Assembly (NCBI RefSeq): GCF_042242105.1 | Contig: NC_092035.1 | Coordinates: 8,087,477 to 8,151,476, forward strand | Reading direction: 5' to 3' | Length of the DNA: 64,000 bases | DNA from: Pempheris klunzingeri | Lineage: Eukaryota > Chordata > Actinopteri > Acropomatiformes > Pempheridae | In this document: positions 20,721-30,910 of the stretch, one piece after another | Layout of the letters: each line of letters starts with the position of its first letter | Position numbering within the stretch: position 1 is the first letter of the stretch | Position numbers and translations under genes: made by a program | The notes under the pieces: generated by a model | Databases searched by the model: none | The model's input: the letters and a program-made list of their open reading frames with translations, nothing else | Told to the model about the DNA's origin: nothing

Positions 20721-21281
20721 TAAACTTCTAGTTGTGCTTCCTTTCTACCTCACCTTTTTTCGATTTCGTACCTTGTATTTATTTATTTCTATTTTCCTTT
20801 TGGTGTGATACTTTGACAAAAACAACAGCAACTAAAACGCTGCTACAAAACAGTTGTTTAGCATCAAAGATGCTCATTTACACCTGCGAAGACCTTCTGA
20901 GCTACCGTCATGGAGCCAGGGTTCCCTCTGCTCACATACCAGAGGACGTATGGAGACACACCTGCTGTGGATGGAGAGCCGGTGCAAAGATACAGGAGAG
21001 GAGGGAGACAGACCGGAGAGTTACACCGTTCCTGCCTTCCAGTGCAGTTTGCTTTGCTTCACAGAGACGTGGCTGCATGGGAATATTCCAGACAGTCTGC
21101 TTGAACTAGCCGGCTTCTCGCTAGTGCGGGCGGACAGAGGGAAACAGAGCGGCGAGAAAAGAGGAGGAGGCCTAGCTGAGTTTGTTAACTCAAAATGGTG
21201 TAATTCCTGACATGTTGCGGTGGAGGAGCGTCTCTGCACCCTGGACATTGAACTCGTGGCGGTGGGTATGAGACCCTACTA

Positions 21282-22851
21282 CAGTGGCTTGCAAAAGTAT
21301 TCAGCCCCCTTGAACTTCTCCACATTTTGTCATGTTACAACCACAAACAGAAAAATATTTTATTGGAATTTTATGTGAAAGACCAACACAAAGTGGCACA
21401 CAATTGTGAAGTAGAAAGAAAATTATACATGACTTTAATTTTTTTTCACAAATAAAAAAAGTACAGTGTGCAAGAGTATTCAGCCCCCTGAGTCAATACT
21501 TTGTGGAACCGTCTTTTGCTGCAATTACAGCTGCAAGTCTTTTGGGGTATGTCTCTACCAGCTTTGCACATCGAGAGACTGAAATTTTTGCCCATTCTTC
21601 TTTGCAAAACAGCTCAAACTCAGTCAGATTAGATGGAGAGCGTTTGTGAACGCCAGTTTTCAGATCTTGCCACAGATTCTCGATTGGATTTCGGTCTGGA
21701 CTTTGACTGGGCCATTCTAACACATGAATATGTTTTGTTTTAAACCGTTCCATTGTAGCCCTGGCTTTATGCTTAGGGTCGTTGTCCTGCTGGAAGGTGA
21801 ACCTCCGCCCCAGTCTCAAGTCTTTTGTGGACTCCAACAGGTTTTCTTCCAAGATTGCACTGTATTTGGCTCCATCCATCTTCCCTGTCCCTGCTGAAGA
21901 GAAGCACCCCCAGAGCATGATGCTGTTCAGAGTGATGTGCAGTGTTAGTTTTCTGCCACACATAGCGTTTTGCATTGAGGCCAAAAAGTTCAATTTTGGT
22001 CTCATCTGACCAGAGCACCTTCTTCCACGTTTGCTGTGTCTCCCACATGGCTTCTGGCAAACTGCAAACGGGACTTCTTATGGTTTTCTTTTAATGGCTT
22101 TCTTCTTGCCACTCTTCCATAAAGGGCAGATTTGTGCAGTGCACGACTAATAGTTGTCCTGTGGACAGATTCCCCCACCTGAGCTGTGGATCTCTGCAGT
22201 TCGTCCAGAGTCACCATGGGCCTCTTGGCTGCATCTCTCATCAGTGCTCTCCTTGTTCAGCCTGTAAGTTTAGGTGGACGGCCGTGTCTTGGTAGGTTCA
22301 GATCCAGGTTGTGCCATACAATTTCCATTTCCAGATTATAGATTGAACAGTGCTCCGTGAGATGTTCAAAGCTTGGGAAATCTTTTTATGGCCTAACCCT
22401 GCTTTAAACTTCTCCACTTCTCCACTACTTTATCCCTGACCTGTCTGGCGTGTTCATCATGATGCTGTTTGCTCCCCAATATTCTCTTAACAAACCTCTG
22501 AGGCCATCACAGAACAGTTGTATTTGTACTGAGATTAGATTACACACAGGTGGACTCTATTTAGTCATTAGGTCAACATTCTATCACTCAGCAATCATCA
22601 GGCAACTTCTGAAGGCAATTGGTGGCACTCAGAGAAAAGGGGGCTGAATACTTTTGCACACTGCACTTTTCAGTTTTTTATTTGTAAAAAAAAATTTAAA
22701 TCATGTATAATTTTCATTCTACTTCACAATTGTGTGCCACTTTGTGTTGCTCTTTCACATAAAATTCCAATAAAAAATATTTATGTTTGTGGTCGTAACG
22801 TGACAAAATGTGGAAAAGTTCAAGGGGGCTGAATACTTTTGCAAACTACTG
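21282..22851 (-). mobile_element. Complete Tc1/mariner element, 1,570 bp
   Basis: Both ends begin CAGT (cagtggcttgcaaaag; complement of cttttgcaaactactg), with TA at 21,280-21,281 and 22,852-22,853. An inner direct repeat of the end ('gtgcaagagtattcagcccc' near 21,470 and its complement near 22,640) gives IR/DR-type ends of roughly 200 bp. It lies inside the LINE endonuclease reading frame between MRPYY and LPREFSHA. Confidence 0.92.
21493..22241 (-). pseudogene. Tc1 transposase, frameshifted
   Basis: DDE transposase cutting at TA sites. The minus strand encodes helix-turn-helix sequence (RPMVTLDELQRSTAQVGESV), then VLWSDETKIELFG (first catalytic Asp), FTFQQDNDPKHKA (second Asp) and SPDRNPIENLWQDLK (Glu). 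These motifs occur in three frames, so at least two frameshifts disable it. It is about the usual ~340-residue size if frames are combined. The first ~80 residues upstream of RDAAKRP are not open. Confidence 0.85.
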
Positions 22852-23880
22852 TATCTGCCACGGGAGTTCTCTCACGCCATCGTTGTCATTGTTTTCATCC
22901 CCCCATCTGCGGTGGCGAGGACAGCGAGTGACGTCATCCACTCTGTTGACGCGGGAAGCTGAGAGGCAAAACACAAATACAGGGAGAGGATTGAGCAAAT
23001 CATGGGATGAAGCAAATGACTGGCTGCAGTGTGACTCCATCTGGAGTACAGGGGGACCAGGAGTTAGCAACTGAGCTCATTTTTCAATAGGTTCAGCACA
23101 ACCCCCACCCATGTGAGCTCAGACACCATGTCTAAGTCCCCCACCCCCCCCAACACCCCTGCTACCATCCACACATCTGCTGAAGACTGTGTTCCCCTCC
23201 CCATCGACACCCACTCAGCCTCACCTTCACCACCAGCCAGGTTCAGCAGGAGCTCTTCAGGCTTAAGAGGAGCAAAGCTAGCGGACCTGACAACATCAAC
23301 CCCAGGATGCTGAAAGTGAGCGCTGGGCAGCTGGCAGCTCCTCTTCAATCTCTCTCTGAGGCTGACGACAGTGCCCGAACTGTGGAAGACCTCCTGCGAA
23401 GAATAGTCGTCCCAGTGGTCGACTGGTGATGCCAACGAGGTGAACGAGCTGGTGAGGAAGGCCAGCTCAGTGGTTGGACTGGAGCTGGACAGCCTGGAGA
23501 CAGTGGCAGAGAGAAGGACAAAGGACAAGATCAAGGTCATCCTGAAACCCCCCCCCCCTCACCCCCTCCATGATGAGCTGTGGCAGCTCATTCAGTCAGC
23601 GGCTCATCAATCAATCAATCAATCTTTATTTATAGAGCGCCAATTCATAAAAGCATTATCTCAATACGCTTTACATAAAGAGCAGGTCTAGAACCGAACT
23701 CTTTAATAAGAGAGAGACCCAACGATTCAGGAATTCAACATTAAGGATTCAAGAATCCCCACATGAGCAGCATCAGATATTATATTGAGCATCAGAGGCA
23801 GGAAGAACTCCCCTTTAACAGGAACAGACCCAGGCTCAGTGTGTGCAGCTTCTGTCAGGGTCCGTGTTGGGTGGAGGTTG

Positions 23881-23921
<41 letters not shown>
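23881..23921 (+). repeat. (GA)n microsatellite
   Basis: About 40 bp of GA repeat in unit A with one interruption. The counterpart in unit B (27,271-27,324) is longer and interrupted by 'ggaggaaaaa'. Confidence 0.95.
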
Positions 23922-24714
23922 TGTGACTAATAAATTAGCAATATGTTAATATTGAATAACATGACGAGTGGCCGACGATCCGCAGCAGGAATTCATGAAG
24001 CCAGAGAACCACAGCAGCAGGACCAGGATCCACAGGAACCAGAGAACCACATCAGCAGGACCAGGATCCACAGGAACCAGAGAACCACAGCAGCAGGACC
24101 AGGATCCACAGGAACCTGAGAGATGAGAAAAGCACAGAAAGGCTCCGGGGAAGATACCAAGTTAGAGGCAGACATTAAGCGGACATGAAACATAATGATG
24201 AAGAGGAAGAGGAGCCCAGTGCATCTAAACCTAAAGCAGCATAACTACTAAACTATAGCCTTATCAAAAAGGAAGGTTTTTAGTCTAAAATGTAGAGAGG
24301 GTGTCTGCCCCCCCCCGAACCCAAACTGGAAGGAGGTTCCACAGGAGAGGAGCCTGATAGCTGAGAGCTCTGGCTCCATCACTACTTTAGAGGACTTTGG
24401 GAACCACCAGTAGGCCTGTGTTCTGGGAGCACAGTGCTCTAGTGGGGTAGTACGGTACGATGAGCTCTTTAAGATATGATGGAGCCTGAACATTAAGAAC
24501 CTTGTAGGTGAGGAGAAGGATTTTAAACTCTATTCTAGATTTTACTGGAAGCCAATGAAGAGAAGCCAGTACAGGAGAAAGATGGTCTCTTCTCTTAGTT
24601 GTCGTCAGAACACGAGCAGCAGCGTTCTGGACCAGCTGGAGAATCTTTAACGACTTATTGGGGCAGCCTGATAATAACGAGTTGCAATCGAAGTGACAAA
24701 TGCATGGACTAATT

Positions 24715-25097
24715 TTACTGCATCATTCATAGACAAGATGGGCCGGATTTTAGCAATATTACATTGAAGGAAAAGGCAGTTCTTTGTCAGCCTGGCTATT
24801 GTGCTGAACAGAAATCTAGGGTTGCTTTTATTTTCTTCTATTAATGAGGAATAGTAGGCGGCTCTGGCATTACAGAGGGCCTTTCTATAGGTTTTAAGAC
24901 TATCTTGCCAGATTAAACGGGAGTCTTTAAAATTGGTGGCACGCCATATCCTTTCAAGTTTCCACGAATATTGCTTAAGCTCGCGTGTCTGAGACTTATA
25001 CCAGGGAGCTTGTCTCTTTTCTTTAATTATCTTCTTTTTTTAGAGGGGCGATAGAGTCTCGTGTCATTCGCAGTGAGCCTGCAGCACTTTCAACCAG
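24715..25097 (-). mobile_element. LINE ORF2 fragment, unit A
   Basis: The minus strand matches the 3' part of the ORF at 27,648-28,274, with a small difference near 25,035 ('ttttttt') that breaks the frame. It stops at 25,097 ('caaccagatag'), where unrelated 'tccccccca' sequence begins. Confidence 0.7.
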
Positions 25098-27270
25098 ATA
25101 GTCCCCCCCAACAAACACCACTCACTGATCCCCCACCTCTTGCACCTCTGGACTGACTGAATATGCACGTAACATTCTACCTATCAACCATACTATTATA
25201 TCTTAGCATTATCATCATTGTTGTAAACTTTATTATTATGTCATATTGAACTCTCATTAATATGGTTGTTACTGGAACAATACTATTGTCATATATTATA
25301 TTATTATTATTACCATACCAGTAGTTATGGTTGATGGTAGCACTGTACTTGCACATATTTATCCATTCCATATTATATTATTATACCATACAGCAACACA
25401 TCAGGCCTTCACAGCTGCACTATTCTCACACCTGCTGCTAATTAAATATGACGTCACTGTCATAAATTGACACTTTCTTTTTAATGTGTGTTTCTATTGC
25501 GCTTTTTAATTTTGTACTTTAATGTTATACATTGGGTTGTTGCAACACCTGAATTTCACCCATGGGGATCAATAATGGATTATTATTTTTAAAATGTCAA
25601 AGCTGTTCTCATCTGACCAGAGCACCTTCTTCCACGTTTGCTGTGTCTCCCACATGGCTTCTGGCAAACTGCAAACGGGACTTCTTATGGTTTTCTTTTA
25701 ACAATGGCTTTGGCTGCATCTCTCATCAGTGCTCTCCTTGTTCGGCCTGTAAGTTTAGGTGGACGGCCGTGTCTTGGTAGGTTCAGATCCAGGTTGTGCC
25801 ATACAATTTCCATTTCCAGATTACAGATTGAACAGTGCTCCATGAGATGTTCAAAGCTTGGGAAATCTTTTTATGGCCTAACCCTGCTTTAAACTTCTCC
25901 ACTTCTCCACTACTTTATCCCTGACCTGTCTGGCGTGTTCATCATGACGCTGTTTGCTCCCCAATATTCTCTTAACAAACCTCTGAGGCCATCACAGAAC
26001 AGTTGTATTTGTACTGAGATTAGATTACACACAGGTGGACTCTATTTAGTCATTAGGTCAACATTCTATCACTCAGCAATCATCAGGCAACTTCTGAAGG
26101 CAATTGGTGGCACTCAGAGAAAAGGGGGCTGAATACTTTTGCACACTGCACTTTTCAGTTTTTTATTTGTAAAAAAAAATTTAAATCATCTATAATTTTC
26201 ATTCTACTTCACAATTGTGTGCCACTTTGTGTTGCTCTTTCACATAAAATTCCAATAAAAAATATTTATGTTTGTGGTCGTAACGTGACAAAATGTGGAA
26301 AAGTTCAAGGGGGCTGAATACTTTTGCAAACTACTGTATCTGCCACGGGAGTTCTCTCACGCCATCGCTGTCATTGTTTTCATCCCCCCATCTGCGCTGG
26401 CGAGGACAGCGAGTGACGTCATCCACTCTGTTGACGCGGGAAGCTGAGAGGCAAAACACAAATACAGGGAGAGGATTGAGCAAATCATGGGATGAAGCAA
26501 ATGACTGGCTGCAGTGTGACTCCATCTGGAGTACAGGGGGACCAGGAGTTAGCAACTGAGCTCATTTTTCAATAGGTTCAGCACAACCCTCCACACATCT
26601 GCTGAAGACTGTGTTCCCCTCCCCATCGACACCCACTCAGCCTCACCTTCACCACCAGCCAGGTTCAGCAGGAGCTCTTCAGGCTTAAGAGGAGCAAAGC
26701 TAGCGGACCTGACAACATCAACCCCAGGATGCTGAAAGTGAGCGCTGGGCAGCTGGCAGCTCCTCTTCAATCTCTCTCTGAGGCTGAGGACAGTGCCAGG
26801 ACTGTGGAAGACCTCCTGCGTTGTCCCGGTGCCGAAGAATAGTCGTCCCAGTGGTCGACTGGTGATGCCAACGAGGTGAACGAGCTGGTGAGGAAGGCCA
26901 GCTCAGTGGTTGGACTGGAGCTGGACAGCCTGAAGACAGTGGCAGAGAGGAGGACAAAGGACAAGATCAAAGTCATCCTGAAAACCCCCCCTCACCCCCT
27001 CCATGATGAGCTGTGGCAGCTCATTCAGTCAGCGGCTCATCAATCAATCAATCAATCAATCAATCTTTATTCATAGAGCGCCAATTCATAACAGCATTAT
27101 CTCAATACGCTTTACATAAAGAGCAGGTCTAAAACCGAACTCTTTCAAGAATCCCCACATGAGCAGCATCAGATATTATATTGAGCATCAGAGGCAGGAA
27201 GAACTCCCCTTTAACAGGAACAGACCCAGGCTCAGTGTGTGCAGCTTCTGTCAGGGTCCGTGTTGGGTGG

Positions 27271-27324
27271 AGAGAGAGAGAGAGAGAGAGGGAGGAAAAA
27301 GAGAGAGACAGAGAGAGAGAGAGA
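27271..27324 (+). repeat. (GA)n microsatellite, unit B
   Basis: Interrupted GA array; counterpart of 23,881-23,921. Confidence 0.95.
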
Positions 27325-27647
27325 CAAGACAAACAGCAACCATCATACTAACAGCTACTACAGCACTAACAATAGGAGTGTGACTAATAAATTAGCAGTA
27401 TGTTAATATTGAAAAATATGACGAGTGGCCGACGATCCGCAGCAGTGATTCATGAAGCCAGAGAACCACAGCAGGAGAATCAGGACCAGGATCCACAGGA
27501 ACCAGAGAACCACAGCAGCAGGACCAGGACCAGGACCAGGATCCACAGGAACCTGCAGGACGTTCTGGACCAGCTGGAGAGTCTTTAACAATTTATTGGG
27601 GCAGCCTGATAATAACAAGTTGCAATAGAAGTGACAAATGCATGGAC

Positions 27648-28320
27648 TCATTTTACTGCATCATTCATAGACAAGATGGGCCGGATTTTAGCAATATTAC
27701 ATTGAAGGAAAAGGCAGTTCTTTGACAGCCTGGCTATTGTGCTGAACAGAAATCTAGGGTTGCTTTTATTTTCTTCTATTAATGAGGAATAGTAGGCGGC
27801 TCTGGCATTACAGAGGGCCTTTCTATAGGTTTTAAGACTATCTTGCCAGATTAAACGGGAGTCTTTAAAATTGGTGGCACGCCATATCCTTTCAAGTTTC
27901 CACGAATATTGCTTAAGCTCACATGTCTGGGAATTACACCAGGGAGCTTGTCTCTTTTCTTTAATTATCTTCTTTTTTAGAGGGGCGATAGAGTCTTGTG
28001 TCATTCGCAGTGAGCCTGCAGCACTTTCAACCAGATAACCAATTTGGGAGGGGCTAAGATTAGCATAGCGGTCATCCATAGCACAGGAACACACTGGCTG
28101 AAATACTGAAGGAATCACCTCCTTAAATTTGGCAACAGCACTATCAGATAAGCATCTAGTGAGGACCTCTCTGTCATATAGTGCATAGTCTAGTAACAAG
28201 AAATCAAATGTTATCAGGTAATGGTCCGATAGAATAGAGTTATGTGGAATTTCAATTTCAACACTATCAGCCAAAACAAGGTCAATAGTGTGGCTAAAAC
28301 AGTGAGTGGGTTCATTTACA
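27648..28320 (-). pseudogene. LINE ORF2 endonuclease/linker fragment, unit B
   Basis: An open minus-strand frame of about 208 codons contains ILSDHYLITFDFLL, a SDHxxI-type motif near the C-terminal end of LINE endonucleases. A long linker follows, with APWCNSQTCELKQYSWKLER and AAYYSSLIEENKSNPRFLF, typical of the segment before the reverse transcriptase in fish LINEs. The RT is absent and the 5' side is truncated. Not a host gene. Confidence 0.75.
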
Positions 28321-28739
28321 CTCTAGGAGAAGCCAATTGAGTCCAATAGTGAGACAAAAGCAGTGCTGAGACCATCATTATCATCGTCCACATACATTTT
28401 ATTATTAATTATTATTTTCATATAGTATATTATTATTATTATTACCATACCAGTAGTTATGGTTGATGGTAGCACTGTACTTGCACATATTTATCCATTC
28501 CATATTATATTATTATACCATACAGCAACACATCAGGCCTTCACAGCTGCACTATTCTCACACCTGCTGCTAATTAAATATGATGTCACTGTCATAAATT
28601 GACACTTTCTTTTTAATGTGTTTTTCTATTGCACTTTTTAATTTTGGACTTTAATGTTATACATTGGGCTGTTGCAACACCTGAATTTCCCCCATGGGCA
28701 TCAATAATGGATTATTATTATTAAAATGTCAAAGCTGTT

Positions 28740-29420
28740 CACATTAGCATGGTTAGCTAGCGTTAGCTAATTAGCTAACGTTAGCATGGTTAGCAAGCGT
28801 TAGCTAATTAGCTAGCGTTAGCTAATTAGCTAGCTTGTTACCACCATGTGTTTGTTCTGTTTGTGTTTGTATTCGGCCATTCGGCCTCAGACTGACCTCA
28901 TTAACCAAAGCTAACTCCGCGTCTTCATGATGTTTTCCTCATGTTTTCCTCCGGTAGTTTTCCAGTTTTCTTCTCCTCCTCCAAACATATTTTTGAAGCA
29001 GAAAAACGAGCTGCAAAAAACGTGCCAACAATCCGCTCAGGCTCCGACGTCCTCTGCTGCTGCGGAAGTGTCCTGACGTCATTTCCAGTGTTGCCAACTT
29101 GGCGACTTTCTCGTTAAATCTGGCGACTTTCCAAATCATCTTGGCAACTTTTTGTGGTGTTATTGGAGACTTTTCTGGTGTTTTAGAGACTCTAAAGTGA
29201 AAGCAGGTATCACTGCAGTCACTGTCCTCAGCAGCAGGTGTGACCGTTAGCCCCTCCCCCTCCCAAAGCTCTCACAGCAGCCTCGCGCAGCCGCAGAGAG
29301 GACCGAGGAGAGCCACTCCACTCCGCATGCACGCTGCTCATGAATCGCGCACGCGCAGAACCGCCTGTATGTTTCTTCGCTGTCACACTAAAATAAATCA
29401 TTGCATTTGAGCCACACAGC
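28740..29420 (-). repeat. Multi-copy composite unit, inverted 5' part (copy 4)
   Basis: This is the reverse complement of about 704-1,200: promoter-like GC-rich block (29,230-29,370), exon-like block (28,897-28,988, ATG then frameshift, GKHHEDAELALVNE frame kept) and the 'gctagctaattagc' intron start. It retains 'gtgttattggagacttttctggtgttt' (29,155-29,185), which recurs in the three-fold block array at 31.3, 32.4 and 33.7 kb. Confidence 0.75.
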
Positions 29421-29481
29421 CTCAGTCACTAACTCACCTCGTCCACTGTGTGTGTGCCTCTCTGTGACATAAGCTAATCTA

Positions 29482-29680
29482 GCCACATACAGAGACAGAC
29501 AAACGGGCAATTTAAAGTCACCAATGAACCCAGCTTGCATGTCTTTTGGATTGTGGGAGGAAGCCGGAGAGAACCCACACTAGCATGGGGAGAACATGCA
29601 GACAGAAAGATTCCAGGTTCAAACCAGGATTCGAACCTGAAACCTTCTTGCTGTGAAGCAACCGTGCTAACCACAGCATA
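29482..29680 (-). mobile_element. SINE-like fragment
   Basis: On the minus strand the order is 'gtgctaaccacagca' complement (tRNA-like head), 'gtttgaacctgg', 'catgttctcccc', 'aatccaaaagacatgcaag' and 'aattgcccgtttgtctgtctc'. This is the body of a repeat very common in fish genomes. Confidence 0.6.
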
Positions 29681-29833
29681 TAAAAAAACATGTCAACTCA
29701 AAAACATACTGAAAAGACAAAACCTTACAACAGTTCCACCCAAAGCAAGCTGCCATTAATGAGGAAAAACACTGACTAATGCCACCACAGCATTAGCTAT
29801 TGCTGAACACTGTTCCATGCTGCCATGTTGACT

Positions 29834-29908
29834 CAGAGGAGCTGGGGATCGAACCCCCAACCGTCATGACTGAGAGACGACTTACTCTACCACTGAGCCA
29901 CAGCCACC
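29834..29908 (-). mobile_element. tRNA-like SINE head
   Basis: The minus strand reads 'ggtggctgtggctcagtggtagagtaag' (box A) and 'gggttcgatccccagctcctc' across box B, a ~75-bp tRNA-like sequence. The same head is used by the abundant SINE whose tail is at 8,920-9,032. Flanking repeats make a SINE far more likely than a functional tRNA gene. Confidence 0.6.
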
Positions 29909-29924
29909 CATGCAGTCATAGTGA

Positions 29925-30345
29925 AGGTGCTTTCTCAGACTCCTCTGCTGCTCCGCACTTCAAAATGCACAGGACAAAGTGCACGGAAATGATTAATGGT
30001 GTTCTAGCACCAGACTTTCTCAAAAAGTTGGTTGCAGATGTGGGTGACCAGCGTTTCAGCCTCCTCGATGAGTCCACAGATGGAAGTGTCTTCTAAGTAC
30101 CTGGGGGTTGTGATGAGGTACTTTACCATCCCCCGTAGTGTGGAGTACTTGGTGCAGGAGACTTAAAACAAGTTTTCAGTGTCTCCAAAGCACAGGGAGG
30201 CCTACAAAGCCTTATATGAGAGCATCAACTGTGGGGAGAAACCCTTACAAACAACCAAGGTGTGTGCCACACGTTGGCTCTCCATTGAACCAGCGGTTTC
30301 ACACATTTTGGACCAGTGGAAGGTGCTTAAAGTCCAGTGAACACT
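29925..30345 (+). pseudogene. hAT transposase remnant
   Basis: Frames encode FLKKLVADVGDQRFSLLDES, then STDGSV, SKYLGVVMRYFTIPRS, HREAYKALYESINCGEK and TTKVCATRWLSIEPAV. These match the order of motifs in hAT-type transposases (FSLLIDESTD... and RWLSL...). The middle, with most catalytic residues and the C-terminal dimerisation region, is missing, and frames shift several times. Confidence 0.65.
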
Positions 30346-30366
30346 GCTAAATGGCTGAGGTTTTTT

Positions 30367-30715
30367 TATTCCATGTCCATCCATCCATTATACCGCTTAT
30401 CCGTCAGGGTCGCAAGGGAAGCTGGAGCCAATCCCAGATGACTTTGGGCGAGAGGCGAGGTCACCCTGAACTGGTCGCCAGCATATCACAGGGCCAGACA
30501 AACAGACAAACACTCACTCTCACACTCACACCTACAGATAATTTAGAGTCACCAATTAACCCAGTTTGCATGTCTTTTGGATTGTGGGAGGAAGCCAGAG
30601 TACCTGGAGAGAACCCACACTAGCATGCAAAACTACACAGAAAGATTCCAGGTTCAAACCTGGAACCTTCTTGCTGTGAGGCAACAGTGCTAACCACTGC
30701 ACCACCATGCTGCTC
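30367..30715 (-). mobile_element. Near full-length SINE-like element
   Basis: Read on the minus strand: tRNA-like head (gcatggtggtgcagtggttagcac), 'aggttccaggtttgaacctgg', 'caatccaaaagacatgcaa', 'cctgtgatatgctggcgacc' and a tail at 'gataagcggtataatggatggatgg'. It is the only copy here retaining head, body and tail. Confidence 0.65.
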
Positions 30716-30910
30716 TGTCAGCTCATCATGTCTAAACTGTTCACTCAAAGATAGAGAAAGGAGTGGGAATCAAACCCTGAATTCAAAGGCTGGTTGAACA
30801 TGCAATGGGGGAGAACATGCAAACAGAAAGATTCCAGGTTCAAAAACTGGAATTGAACCTGAAACCTTTTTGCTGTGAGACAGCCGTGTTAACCACAGCA
30901 CCACCATGCT

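Larger units (their letters stand above)
20840..23600 (+). mobile_element. LINE with endonuclease remnant, split by a Tc1 element
   Basis: The first part (20,840-21,279) encodes a LINE ORF2 start and apurinic-endonuclease-type domain: CFTETWLHGNIPDSLLELAG, then AEFVNSKWCNS, LCTLDIELVAVGMRPYY. The reading continues after the Tc1 at 22,854 (LPREFSHAIVVIVFIPPSA). Later pieces are internally deleted: SKASGPDNINPRMLK-like (about 23,260) and ELVRKASSVVGLELDSLETV (23,440). Frames are broken in several places. Confidence 0.8.
22004..25611 (+). repeat. Tandem duplication, unit A
   Basis: The unit begins inside the Tc1 ('tcatctgaccagagcacct') and ends at 'aaaatgtcaaagctgttc'. Unit B follows with no spacer. 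Shared content: right half of the Tc1, LINE pieces, a 'tttatttatagagcgccaattcataa' LINE/SINE piece, GA microsatellite, 'accagagaaccacagcagcagg' minisatellite, an inverted LINE ORF fragment and an AT-rich LINE 3' end. Unit A has a longer stretch around 24,115-24,640 that B lacks. Confidence 0.85.
25612..28739 (+). repeat. Tandem duplication, unit B
   Basis: This is the second copy of the 22,004 unit. Differences from A: about 370 bp missing within the Tc1 segment up to 25,715, loss of a 'cccaccccccccaac' stretch near 26,590, and loss of the 24.1-24.6 kb segment. It has a longer inverted LINE ORF (to about 28,320). The same 'aaaatgtcaaagctgttc' closes it. Confidence 0.85.

Noticed and set aside
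21493..22241. Host protein-coding gene on the minus strand
   Set aside because: Catalytic DDE motifs, CAGT ends and TA duplications show a Tc1 transposase.
27648..28274. 208-codon host gene
   Set aside because: The SDHxxI motif and linker sequence identify a LINE ORF2 fragment that is also present, broken, in unit A.
29834..29908. Functional tRNA gene
   Set aside because: It has tRNA-like box A and B, but the same head belongs to an abundant fish SINE and it sits among SINE and hAT remnants; I see no clean acceptor stem or T-run terminator.
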